A stretch of DNA of 64,000 nt from Clostridium jeddahitimonense. GTDB taxonomy: Bacteria; Bacillota; Clostridia; Clostridiales; Clostridiaceae. The position numbers were made by a program, and so were the translations under genes. Position 1 is the first letter of the stretch. The number at the start of each line of letters is the position of its first letter. The notes beneath the pieces are model-generated. The model made no database searches, was not told the DNA's origin, and saw only the letters and a list, made by a program, of their open reading frames with translations. Shown piece after piece: positions 34,738 through 43,234 of this stretch. The stretch lies in assembly GCA_000753455.2 (NCBI GenBank), contig LM994670.1:421859-485858 (forward strand). Reading direction: 5' to 3'.

Positions 34738-35928
34738 TTATAGAACGCCATCAGCCTTCATTTCAGCAGATAATTTTTCAGCTAATTTTAAGTAATTATC
34801 CCAAGCAGAGTTTCTCTCCGTATATCCAGCACTTTTGTAATCACCAGTAGCTTCGATAGCTGGAAGTCCAGTTAAATCAAATAAATCTTGAGTTTCAACT
34901 ACTTTATCATTTAAAGCATCCATTTGAATATTGAAACCTATACGAGATGGTTCATGATATTCAACGCTTTCATATTTTGATGTTCTGTAATGTTTCTTGT
35001 ATTTTGGATCTTCTATATCATCTTGAGAGTTAGCAAATATTTCATCATATCTACATTCTAATATTTGTCCGTCTTTAACTATAACCTTTAACTTACCAGT
35101 TAATCCACCGCCAAGTTCCTCAGCTATAGAATAGTACTTTTCACCAGTTGGAGTTCCAAGTGTAGCATTAAGCTTTTCAGCTAATGGAAGCATAGATTGC
35201 TCTATACTATTAGATGCACCAGAAACAACATCAAATTCTCCTGTTAAGCTTTGTGTATCAAGCATTTGTTGTTCTACAGAAACAACACTTTGAATCCAAG
35301 CGGCACCCTTAGAAGCTCCCATATCAAAGTTATATTCTGAGAAACGTTTAGAAACGTTTTGATAGTAACGTTTGTAGTAATTTGGTCTAGTAAGTTCATT
35401 AAACTCAACTTCTACAAGCTTACCATCGTTTTGAACAACTTCTAATGTTCCTAAGTGGCCTTGTCTGAAACGTTCTTCAACTTTATAATAATCACCTTTT
35501 ATAATACCTAATTGAGGTTGTGCATCCCATTCTAAAGAAAATTCTGCTTCATTTGAACCTGAATTAGTAGATGCTTTTTCATATTTTGATATATCAATAC
35601 CAGCATCAGTTAAAGCTTTTTTAGTTCCCTCTATTACAGCAGTACTACTAACTGTACAACCAGATATAGTATCTACATTAAGAGATTGTTGTTCAACTAT
35701 AGCTCTTGGAATATCTGATATAGCTTTATCTGAGATTCCTTCACTTTCTTTATGTGATGTTACTTCTACTTTTGTAATTTTATCACCATCAAGTGACACT
35801 TCAACCATAACATCATCATTATGTCCTTTAACAGTAGCTGAATATGTTGTTGAATTACTTGAACATCCAGCTAATGAAGAAATAATTACCATAGTTGCTA
35901 ATAAGTATGATATCTTTTTTCTTTTCAT
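34738..35928 (-). CDS. FMN-binding-domain lipoprotein
   Basis: 396 residues with a lipoprotein signal: MKRKK, a hydrophobic stretch and lipobox SLAGC (Cys21). Residues about 28-112 form a standard FMN-binding domain ending DTISGCTVSSTAVIEGTKKA, close to the SGAT(S/T) flavinylation motif of RnfG/NqrC. Two further related units follow, one with DVVSGASNSIEQSM (about 230-245) and one at about 265-390 without that motif. The flavin is probably attached through the Thr or Ser by an ApbE-type transferase, none of which is in the window. It likely moves electrons outside the membrane. A stem-loop follows and the gene stands alone. Confidence 0.82.
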   Translation of the reverse strand: MKRKKISYLLATMVIISSLAGCSSNSTTYSATVKGHNDDVMVEVSLDGDKITKVEVTSHKESEGISDKAISDIPRAIVEQQSLNVDTISGCTVSSTAVIEGTKKALTDAGIDISKYEKASTNSGSNEAEFSLEWDAQPQLGIIKGDYYKVEERFRQGHLGTLEVVQNDGKLVEVEFNELTRPNYYKRYYQNVSKRFSEYNFDMGASKGAAWIQSVVSVEQQMLDTQSLTGEFDVVSGASNSIEQSMLPLAEKLNATLGTPTGEKYYSIAEELGGGLTGKLKVIVKDGQILECRYDEIFANSQDDIEDPKYKKHYRTSKYESVEYHEPSRIGFNIQMDALNDKVVETQDLFDLTGLPAIEATGDYKSAGYTERNSAWDNYLKLAEKLSAEMKADGVL

Positions 35929-36008
35929 ATAAATTTCCCCCTAAAATAAGTTTCAGGATAATACTAACATTTGTATAATTTTGTGTCAATATATGTAGAA
36001 AAATGTAG

Positions 36009-36188
36009 AAACTGATTAATAACTATAAAAAAGTAGATATTTTAGAGGTATTTACAGACCTAATAATGACAAGTATTAGCGATAAATATACTTGTAAGGA
36101 TGGACGAAGAATACCTTTTATGAAATATTCTTTAATTCCTTATTTAGCATTGCTTCCAGAGATGATTACAAATAAGAGAAATGAATAA
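36009..36188 (+). pseudogene. Orphan C-terminal gene fragment
   Basis: An open frame of about 59 codons with no good start and no clear ribosome binding site. It contains KVDILEVFTDLI and then SDKYTCKDGRRIPFMKYSLI, ending PEMITNKRNE. The composition is protein-like and the end is clean, which suggests the remaining C-terminus of a deleted gene. An ATG at 36066 would give 40 residues. I do not recognise the family. Confidence 0.35.
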
Positions 36189-36242
36189 AATTACAACCCT
36201 TGCTTAAAATATAGTTATATTTTAGAGAAGGAGAGTCTTTAT

Positions 36243-36968
36243 ATGTATAGTAGTATATTGTTTAGCACAATAATTAAGAGTATTTTAATATATGTATTAG
36301 CATTGATTCTTAGTAAGTTAATTGGTATTAAAATCATTTCACAAATGAATTTCTTTGATTTTATAACAGGTGTTTCTGTAGGTTCAATGATTGCTAAAAT
36401 TATAATTAATAAAGATCATGTAGTTTTTTCAGGAATTATAGCATTAATAACTTTTTCACTTTTAACTATAGCAACTAGTTATTTAAATTTAAAAAGTTAT
36501 ACAGCTAGAATGATAATAAATGCTAAGACTTTGATATTAATAGAAAATGGACGTATTATTGATAAAAATATAAAAAAGCTTAAGATTACGATAAATGAGC
36601 TTATGATGAAATTAAGAGAAAAGGATGTTTTCAATTTAGCGGATGTACAATTTGCAATAATGGAGAGTAATGGACAATTGTCAGTTTTGATAAAAGCTAA
36701 TAAGAAACCAGTAACTCCATATGATATGGATTTAAAGGTAAAGAGTCTTTCTTTGCTAAATGATATTATAATTGATGGAAAAATAATAGATAAGAATCTT
36801 GAAATAGCTGGTATAGATAAAAAGTGGCTACAATGTGAACTTAAGAAGAAGAGTATAAATAATATTGAAGATGTTTTTTATGCGGGCGTAGATAAGAATA
36901 AAAAACTTACTATTTCAGAAAAGTATCCTGATGCTTTCAATCCAGAAAATAAGTTTGGTATAGAGTAG
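36243..36968 (+). CDS. DUF421 (YetF-like) membrane protein
   Basis: 241 residues. Three N-terminal membrane helices (about 8-28, 40-58 and 62-82) include the family motif MNFFDFITGVSVGSMIA. A cytoplasmic domain pair at about 90-235 follows, with TLILIENGRIIDKNI, LADVQFAIMESNGQLSVL and the second half ELKKKSINNIEDVFYAGVD. This fits the YetF/DUF421 group, which is common in spore formers. Some relatives are linked to spore properties, but the molecular function is not settled. AGAAGGAGAGTC precedes the ATG. It is a single gene ended by a terminator. Confidence 0.85.
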   Translation: MYSSILFSTIIKSILIYVLALILSKLIGIKIISQMNFFDFITGVSVGSMIAKIIINKDHVVFSGIIALITFSLLTIATSYLNLKSYTARMIINAKTLILIENGRIIDKNIKKLKITINELMMKLREKDVFNLADVQFAIMESNGQLSVLIKANKKPVTPYDMDLKVKSLSLLNDIIIDGKIIDKNLEIAGIDKKWLQCELKKKSINNIEDVFYAGVDKNKKLTISEKYPDAFNPENKFGIE

Positions 36969-36972
36969 AGAT

Positions 36973-37020
36973 AATTAAGCTATCAGAGCTATTTTTTTAA
37001 TAAGCTTTGGTAGCTTAATT
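36973..37020 (+). terminator. Rho-independent terminator
   Basis: AATTAAGCTATCAGAGCT (36973-36990) and AGCTTTGGTAGCTTAATT (37003-37020) pair over 18 bp with two non-Watson-Crick positions around a T-rich loop. Confidence 0.75.
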
Positions 37021-37199
37021 ATTTAAAAGTAAATATAACTGTAGAATTTTAATTAGTAATAATAATGAATTTTCATATCAAATAGTATAGTATATAAGTT
37101 TATACTATACACCAGAGTTTTCTTTCTATATTATAATAAATTATTAGAGCCATTAAATGAAATTGGGGTAAAGATACTTGAGGTAATTAAGAAAAACTT

Positions 37200-38057
37200 G
37201 ATATGAATAAGTCTTTAAACTAAGGGGCAATATTGCTTTCAGGCTTTGGGGTAGGTTCTTGGCATTGGAAGTTATTCACTGAGTCAGGATTCTTTGATAA
37301 TGATAAAAAGATATGTGACTATTCAGAAGGGGAGTTACAGAAGTTTTTATATGGAGAGCCTGAAAAAATAAAGATAGATAATGTTGGAACAATGAATTTA
37401 ACTTACGAAGGTTTATTAGTTAAGTTTAACAGGCTTTATTTAAAGAAAGAGGGAGAAGTTTCTGAAGCTGCTAAAAAGAAGCTTAGTAAATTATTAATTG
37501 AAGGTGAATGTCCTCTTTGTAAGGGGAAAAGGCTTCATGAAGGAGTTTATAAAGTTTTAATCAATGGATATAATATTGCAGACTTAACTAGTATGCAAAT
37601 AGATGAATTAATTAAAGTTATCAAAGAAATTAAGGAGCCTGAAGCACAGCCCTTAATTAAAGGTATAGTTGAAAAGTTAAACAATATTATTGATATAGGA
37701 CTTGGATATTTGACTTTAGATAGAGAAACTTCATCGTTATCAGGGGGAGAGTCTCAGAGAATAAAGATGGTAAAACATCTTAACAGTAATCTTGTTGATT
37801 TAATGTACATATTTGATGAACCTAGTATAGGACTTCATCCAAGAGATGTTCATAAGTTAAATAACCTTTTAAAAAAGTTAAGGGATAAAGGGAATACTGT
37901 AATTGTTGTTGAACATGATCCAGATGTTATTAAGGTAGCAGACTGGATTATCGACCTTGGACCAGATGGTGGGACTAAAGGTGGAGAGATAATATTTGAA
38001 GGTACTCAAGTGAATTTGCATAATTGTAAAGAATCTTTAACAGCAAAATATATATAA
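37200..38057 (+). pseudogene. uvrA: Broken UvrA-like ATPase gene (central part only)
   Basis: The frame resumes at a TTG (37233) and reads LSGFGVGSWHWKLFTESGFF, a zinc-type CPLCKGKRL, SSLSGGESQRIKM, FDEPSIGLHPRD and VVEHDPDVIKVADWIIDLGP. In-frame upstream it reads NKSLN-stop-GAIL, where intact relatives would have Glu; the TAA is at 37221-37223. The N-terminal Walker A and the whole second ATPase half are absent. It is thus a remnant of the short UvrA2/drug-resistance type excinuclease A paralogue, not the housekeeping gene. No strong ribosome binding site is present. Confidence 0.82.
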
Positions 38058-38068
38058 GTAATATTAGA

Positions 38069-38112
38069 TTGACACCTTATTGACATAAAAGAGAGTTATC
38101 ATAAATTCATAG
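38069..38112 (+). promoter_or_regulatory. Upstream region of small RNA copy 1
   Basis: TTGACACC at 38069 and TTGACA at 38080 precede ATAAAT at 38101-38106. The TTGACACC and the CATA-AGTAG stretch are also present upstream of the second RNA copy (54421 on). Spacing is not ideal for a sigma-A promoter, so the sigma factor is uncertain. Confidence 0.4.
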
Positions 38113-38203
38113 AGTAGTTAAAGCATTATTATTTACCCCTAAAAAAACCACCTTTTATAAAAGCTAGCACTAATGTCCCCCAACAAAAGTGCTAGCCTTT
38201 TTT
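38113..38203 (+). ncRNA. C-rich small RNA, copy 1
   Basis: About 91 nt with no ORF. Its first 31 nt (38113-38143) are identical to 54465-54495 and include ACCCCT. A variable linker is followed by an intrinsic terminator: GCTAGCACT (38163-38171), a 16-nt loop with TCCCCC (38176-38181), AGTGCTAGC (38188-38196) and a T run. Compared with copy 2, the closing pair changes from G-C to A-T, so pairing is kept. Exposed C-tracts in Firmicute RNAs such as RsaE/RoxS pair with Shine-Dalgarno sequences; a similar trans-acting role is inferred here. Confidence 0.65.
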
Positions 38204-38239
38204 ATAATTAATTCTAAATTTTTAATTATGAATTATAAA

Positions 38240-39331
38240 TTATCCTACATAGCTTGCAAATATAAATATAAATGCTATAGATGAAGCAGCAACTGCAAGC
38301 CATGTACATCCACCAAGAATTATAGGTTTAATTCCTTTAGTAAATAAATCTTTAAATTGGATTTTAAATCCTACACCAGCAAGAGCCACAGTAATAAAGA
38401 ACTTATAACCAGTTTTAAAAAGATTAGATAAGCCTTCAATATTGCTGAATAGACCCATTGTATTTAATACAGCCATAATTAGAAATCCAAGAATAAACCA
38501 AGGAAATACTTTTAATACAGTTTGGCCAACGCTTGCTTGCTTAGTAATAGCAACTTGACTTGCAACTGATGAACTTTGATTTAATGTTGATTGTCCTGCT
38601 GAAGCAATAGCATTTTCTTTTGCTTCCTTACGTATTGCAAGGATTGTAAAAATTACAGCAAGAGCAATAAGCATAGTTGTTCTAGTTAGCTTTACTGTAA
38701 TTGCTAAGTTAAGGTCAAGTCCATGTAATGCATTATAAGTAGCTTCAGACGCAGCAACACTAGAAGTATCGTTTATTGCAGTACCAGCTAAGAATCCAAA
38801 TTGATTAGCTGTTAAATTCATAGCGCCAGCTAGGTAAGGATAAACTAATGCTGCGAAAATATCAAATAAAAATATTGCTGTCATAGCATAAGCAATTTCA
38901 CTTTCCTTTGCTTTAATTATTGATGAAAGAGTTGCAATAGCAGTTCCACCACAAATAGATGTACCACCACCAACTAAAGTACAAGTATTATCAGAAAGAT
39001 TTAATTTCTTTCCTACGAAAAATGCAACAGTAAAAGCAAGACATATATTAAAAATAATTAATGGAAGTGCTTTTGCACCATAACCAAGAATTTGTGTGAA
39101 ATTTAAAGTAGCACCAGCAAGGATAATACCAATGTTTAAGCATTTTTTTCCTGCAAATGTAGTTCCTTTTTTAAAATCCTTATCTACTGATGGAAGTATA
39201 TTAACTATCAACATACCTATAAATAGCCCTATCATAGGTGCTCCTATAACATTTTGTAGCCCTCCTAAGTAAGTAGCGATAATTGCAATGACAGTACATA
39301 CCCCAATGGCAAAATAAGATTTTTTGTTCAT
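38240..39331 (-). CDS. YeiH-family membrane transporter (putative sulfate/sulfite exporter)
   Basis: 363 residues from ATG 39331 (AAAGGGAGATGG upstream). About ten membrane helices. Family motifs include GAPMIGLFIGMLIVN, GKKCLNIGIILAGATLNF, TLVGGGTSICGGTAIATLSS and FLAGTAINDTSSVAASEATY, typical of UPF0324/YeiH. A polar cytoplasmic loop lies at about 240-270. The family is labelled a sulfate exporter mostly by association. Here it is directly downstream of sulfite reductase on the same strand, which supports a role in moving sulfite, sulfate or a related sulfur compound. Confidence 0.85.
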   Translation of the reverse strand: MNKKSYFAIGVCTVIAIIATYLGGLQNVIGAPMIGLFIGMLIVNILPSVDKDFKKGTTFAGKKCLNIGIILAGATLNFTQILGYGAKALPLIIFNICLAFTVAFFVGKKLNLSDNTCTLVGGGTSICGGTAIATLSSIIKAKESEIAYAMTAIFLFDIFAALVYPYLAGAMNLTANQFGFLAGTAINDTSSVAASEATYNALHGLDLNLAITVKLTRTTMLIALAVIFTILAIRKEAKENAIASAGQSTLNQSSSVASQVAITKQASVGQTVLKVFPWFILGFLIMAVLNTMGLFSNIEGLSNLFKTGYKFFITVALAGVGFKIQFKDLFTKGIKPIILGGCTWLAVAASSIAFIFIFASYVG

Positions 39332-39395
39332 AAGACCATCTCCCTTTAATACCAATTAATTTGTTAAAAAATAAACGAAAAATATTATAAATAAA

Positions 39396-39464
39396 GTGGG
39401 GTTACCCACCTTATAGTAGCCTTAAAGGAATCCTAAATTGTGGGAATTAGGACTCTTTTAAGGC
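39396..39464. promoter_or_regulatory. Two hairpins between sulfite reductase and yeiH-type genes
   Basis: GCCTTAAAGGAATCCTAA (39419-39436) and TTAGGACTCTTTTAAGGC (39447-39464) form a long stem with two mismatches. GTGGG/CCCAC (39396-39409) forms a small one next to it. On the coding (minus) strand they lie after sulfite reductase and before the yeiH-type gene. They may attenuate or process the transcript between the two. Confidence 0.5.
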
Positions 39465-39509
39465 AGTTTTTATGCTTATACTAGATGATTTTAGTTATTA
39501 AATATTATA

Positions 39510-40478
39510 TTAGCAAGTAGCTCCACCAACTAAGTGAAGTTGTGCATCAAGGATTTCTTGCTTACGATCCCAAATAGCATCAGAAAGTAATTCTTCTTGA
39601 ATTCTTTCAAATCCGATACGTTCAATTGTTTGAGATAAACGTTCACCAGTTTGTCCTTGTTCTCTGTAAAGTAATATTAATTTTTCTACTACATCTAAAG
39701 CTTCTTCTTTAGTTGTAAATACTTTATCTAGTGAAATTCCGTGAGCGACTTTTTTACCCCATCTACCACCAATGTAGATTTTGTATCCAGTAGTACCGTC
39801 TTCGATACAATCAAAGTGACATTTTCCAATACAACGTCCGCAGTTATTACATTCATCTCTATTGATTTCTAAGATACCATCTTCAAGAGTAGCAGCTTTT
39901 ATTGGACAGACATCTGCAACAGCACATTTTTTACATCCATTACAAGAATCTTCATCATAGTTTGGAATTCTTTGACCAATTATACCAACATCATTTAAGT
40001 CTGGTTTTACACAGTTGTTTGGACATCCTCCAACAGCTATTTTAAATTTATGAGGTAATTTTACATTTGCATATCCATTGTAGAATCTTTCATGAATTTC
40101 TTCAGAAAGAGCGAATGTATCGATTAAACCATATTGACAAGTTGTCCCTTTACAACTTACAACAGGCCTAACCTTAGAACCAGTACCTCCAGTTACTAAA
40201 CCTTCTTTTGCAATGTATTCTTGGAATTTTTCTATGTTATCATAGTGGATTCCTTGACATTCAATTGTAAGACGAGTTGTAAGTGTTACAACTCCATTAC
40301 CATATAAATCTGTTGCTTCTGATAAACATTTATTTTGAGCAGCGGTTATTTTACCATTTACAGTTATAATTCTGCCTGAGAAACAATCAGTTCCTTTGTT
40401 TCTTAAGAAGCCCATTGCCTTTACTCTTTTTTCATCTTCTGCCGTTACCTTAAGTTGAGTCATAGTCATTTCTGCCAT
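39510..40478 (-). CDS. Siroheme sulfite (nitrite) reductase with ferredoxin domain, AsrC-like
   Basis: 322 residues from ATG 40478 (TTGGAGGAAATAATT upstream). The N-terminal half is a nitrite/sulfite reductase ferredoxin-like repeat. The siroheme/4Fe-4S cysteines are seen as SCKGTTCQYG (about 105-114) and GGCPNNCVKPD (about 149-159). Then comes a two-cluster ferredoxin insert, CNGCKKCAVADVCP and CNNCGRCIGKCHFDC, and the closing reductase part with IYIGGRWGKK. It reduces sulfite to sulfide with six electrons and needs siroheme, which the hem operon 3 kb away can begin to make. No AsrA or AsrB gene is next to it. Confidence 0.88.
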   Translation of the reverse strand: MAEMTMTQLKVTAEDEKRVKAMGFLRNKGTDCFSGRIITVNGKITAAQNKCLSEATDLYGNGVVTLTTRLTIECQGIHYDNIEKFQEYIAKEGLVTGGTGSKVRPVVSCKGTTCQYGLIDTFALSEEIHERFYNGYANVKLPHKFKIAVGGCPNNCVKPDLNDVGIIGQRIPNYDEDSCNGCKKCAVADVCPIKAATLEDGILEINRDECNNCGRCIGKCHFDCIEDGTTGYKIYIGGRWGKKVAHGISLDKVFTTKEEALDVVEKLILLYREQGQTGERLSQTIERIGFERIQEELLSDAIWDRKQEILDAQLHLVGGATC

Positions 40479-40513
40479 AATTATTTCCTCCAAAGTTACA
40501 TATTATTTTTTTA

Positions 40514-42142
40514 TTACAATTCTATTTCTGAGAAAGTAGAACCACCTTCAAGTACAAGAGTATTTGTGTAACCATAATGTTTTAAACGATTTTGCAGTAG
40601 GTAAGCACGTTTACCTTTAGTACAAACTAGTAGCAATTTATCATCTAAGCCATATCCATCTACAGGGCCTGTCACCTTTGTAAGATCCATGTAAGGAGCA
40701 CCAGTAATAGAAGGTGCTATTGAAGCATCAATTACTTTGTATTCTTCTGGTTTATTATTTTTGTATTCCAATGGAGTTATTGTTGTAAATGCTCCACTGA
40801 TTTTATTAAGTAATACGTTTACTGTATGAGAGAATGGATGTATTGCTGTAGAGAATGGTGGTGCATAAGCTAAGTCCATATTCTCAATATCTTCTAAAGA
40901 AGCATTCATAGTAATAGCTGTTACTGCTATATCAACCATTTTATCAACAGCACCTTTACCAAGGACTTGAAGACCTAATAGCTTTTTAGTTTCTTTATCA
41001 GAAATCATTTTTACGATAAATGATGATGCACCTGGATAGTAGTGAGCCTTGTCATCAACTACAGTCACAACAGAAGCTACATCAAATCCGGCATCTTGGG
41101 CTTGTTTTTCAGTTAAGCCTGTACGTCCAACATTTAATTCTGGTAATTTACAAACGCCAGTACCTAGAACACCGTTATATTTTAATTCTTTTCCTACGAT
41201 ATTTTGTGCTGCTATACGTCCTTCAATATTTGCAGAAGATCCCATTGGAGACCAAGTAGGAACATTTGTAATTGAATTTGTAACACATGCACAGTCACCT
41301 ATTGCATAGATGTCAGAATCGTTTGTTTGTAAGTATTCATTAACCTTAATTGTTTTATTAGGCATAAGTTCAACTGATGTACCTTCTAAGAAAGAAGTAT
41401 TTGCACGTATACCCATTGCAAGAATTACTGCATCACATTTCATTGCACGCTTTTGAGTTTTAACTTTTTCAACTCTATCTGTTCCAAGAATACCTTCAAG
41501 ACGAGTATTAGTGAAAGTCATAATACCGTGATCAGCAAGATGATTCTCTACATATTCACAGAATTCAGGGTCGAAACCTGGAAGTACATGATCTGCCATA
41601 TCAAGAACAGATACTTTAACTCCTTGTAATGCTAAGTTTTCAGCAACTTCAAGTCCAATGAAACCACCTCCAACAACAATAGCACGCTTTATTTCTCCTG
41701 CTTCTACAGAACTTCTTAATGAAATTGCATCCTCTGGTGTTCTCATAAAGTAAACACCTTTTAAATCTACTCCATCAAGTCTTGGTTTAATTGGATTTGC
41801 TCCGGAAGCAATGACTAGCTTGTCATATGTAAAAGTTGAAGATTCATTTGTATCTAAGCTTAAAGCAGATACAGTTTTTTCTTCCTGATTTACATTGGTT
41901 ACTTCCATTTTTGTTAATACCTTAACACCAGTAAGTGCAGAGAAACTTTCAGGTGTATTTACAATAAGACCTGAACGTTCATGAATTAAGTCACCAACAT
42001 AGTAAGGTAAACCACATCCAGCATATGAGATATCAGAGCTCTTTGTTAATATGGTAATTTCTAAATCTCTATTTTCTCTTTTTAATTTAGCAGCTACTTT
42101 TGTACCAGCAGCTACACCGCCAACAATAAGTATTTTCACCAA
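40514..42142 (-). CDS. FAD-dependent CoA-disulfide/persulfide reductase with rhodanese domain
   Basis: 542 residues. The FAD/NAD(P) disulfide reductase core has ILIVGGVAAGTKVAAKLKR, the redox Cys in SYAGCGLPYYVGD (about residue 43), the NAD(P) motif VVGGGFIGLEVAENL and YAIGDCACV. The dimerisation domain follows and a C-terminal rhodanese-like domain (about 450-542) has its catalytic Cys in LLVCTKGKRAY. Related enzymes (Nsr, CoADR-rhodanese) reduce polysulfide or CoA persulfide. It is encoded 36 nt upstream of sulfite reductase and so may supply its electrons or handle its sulfide product. Confidence 0.87.
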   Translation of the reverse strand: MVKILIVGGVAAGTKVAAKLKRENRDLEITILTKSSDISYAGCGLPYYVGDLIHERSGLIVNTPESFSALTGVKVLTKMEVTNVNQEEKTVSALSLDTNESSTFTYDKLVIASGANPIKPRLDGVDLKGVYFMRTPEDAISLRSSVEAGEIKRAIVVGGGFIGLEVAENLALQGVKVSVLDMADHVLPGFDPEFCEYVENHLADHGIMTFTNTRLEGILGTDRVEKVKTQKRAMKCDAVILAMGIRANTSFLEGTSVELMPNKTIKVNEYLQTNDSDIYAIGDCACVTNSITNVPTWSPMGSSANIEGRIAAQNIVGKELKYNGVLGTGVCKLPELNVGRTGLTEKQAQDAGFDVASVVTVVDDKAHYYPGASSFIVKMISDKETKKLLGLQVLGKGAVDKMVDIAVTAITMNASLEDIENMDLAYAPPFSTAIHPFSHTVNVLLNKISGAFTTITPLEYKNNKPEEYKVIDASIAPSITGAPYMDLTKVTGPVDGYGLDDKLLLVCTKGKRAYLLQNRLKHYGYTNTLVLEGGSTFSEIEL

Positions 42143-42230
42143 ATCACTTCCTTGTCATTTATTTAACATACTGTCACTCTAAATATAACATTTGTGTTAA
42201 TATTAGGAAAGTGATATTATCTTATTAAGG

Positions 42231-42249
42231 TCATAGGTTTTACCTATGA
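42231..42249. promoter_or_regulatory. Candidate LysR operator for the sulfite reductase unit
   Basis: TCATAGGTTTTACCTATGA is a perfect palindrome with 7-bp arms and a 5-bp centre. It lies between the divergent oxidoreductase and LysR genes and has the T-N11-A form common for LysR-type regulators. Confidence 0.65.
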
Positions 42250-42316
42250 ACTTTTTGTTGATATATGTCGAGAGAGAAAAAGGATATGGTATAGATAATA
42301 AAAGGGGTGTAATTAC

Positions 42317-43234
42317 GTGACAATTAAGCATTTACGTGTATTTAATGAGGTAGCAGAAAGTGGGAAAATGAGCATTGCAGCAGCAAAGTTTTATTTATCT
42401 CAACCAACAGTAAGCCAGATAATAAAAGAGTTAGAGGAGCATTATGGATTTTTATTATTTGAACGTTTATCTAAAAGATTGTTTATTACTGAGGAAGGAA
42501 AGAAGCTATTATATTATTCAAAGCAAGTTATAAAGCAGTTTGATGAATTAGAAAGTAAGATGCTGGAATCCTCTAAGGTACAAGCATTCAGAATTGGGTC
42601 AACTATTACAATAGGTAGTTGCTTAATTAATGATGTTATTAAAGAGTTTGAACGTATTGATGATACTGTTGAGGTATACTCTTATGTTAATAATACACAA
42701 GCAATAGAAGAGGAATTATTAAAAGCTAATATAGATATAGCCTTAGTTGAAGGTATTGTGAAAAGTCCAGATTTAGTAAGTATTCCAGTAGTAGATGACT
42801 ATTTAGTACTTGTCTGTAATAAAGAGCATCCATTAGCTGAAAGTCGTCATTTTACAGTGTCAGAGTTAAATAATCAAAGGTTTGCTATGAGAGAAAAAGG
42901 CAGTGGAACAAGAGAACAGTTTGAAAATTACGTAAATAAACAAGGTATTACAATAAAAGAAAGTGTAGTGGCTAATTGCCCTACAGCTATGATAAATGCT
43001 GTAATAGATCAAAATTGCTTAGCTGTTTTATCAGTTAGATTAGTAGAAGAAGAAATTAAAAATGGAAGTATAGTAGTATTGGAAAATGAAGAATGTACAT
43101 GGAATAGGTGCTTTTCTATTGTATATCATAAAAATAAGTTCTTATCCCATAGTATTGTAAACTTTATTCAAGTAGCTTCTAGCTTTAAACATCCAGAAAT
43201 TATGGATTTATTAAGCTTTTATGTAAAGGATTAA
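42317..43234 (+). CDS. LysR-family transcriptional regulator (CysL/CbbR-like)
   Basis: 305 residues from GTG 42317 (AAAAGGGGTG upstream). The N-terminal winged helix has LRVFNEVAESGKMSIAAAKF and LSQPTVSQIIKELEEHYGFL. The two-lobed effector domain at about 90-300 contains FRIGSTITIGSCLINDVIKE and LVCNKEHPLAES. The overall pattern is like CysL-type regulators of sulfite reductase. It is divergent from the sulfur genes and directly upstream of the hem operon; both sides carry the same candidate operator. It probably co-induces siroheme enzyme and tetrapyrrole synthesis. Confidence 0.88.
   Translation: MTIKHLRVFNEVAESGKMSIAAAKFYLSQPTVSQIIKELEEHYGFLLFERLSKRLFITEEGKKLLYYSKQVIKQFDELESKMLESSKVQAFRIGSTITIGSCLINDVIKEFERIDDTVEVYSYVNNTQAIEEELLKANIDIALVEGIVKSPDLVSIPVVDDYLVLVCNKEHPLAESRHFTVSELNNQRFAMREKGSGTREQFENYVNKQGITIKESVVANCPTAMINAVIDQNCLAVLSVRLVEEEIKNGSIVVLENEECTWNRCFSIVYHKNKFLSHSIVNFIQVASSFKHPEIMDLLSFYVKD

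Noticed and set aside
42258..42270. Second Spo0A-like box (TGTCGAGA) before the LysR gene
   Set aside because: It lacks the final AA of the box and is not placed at a recognisable promoter.
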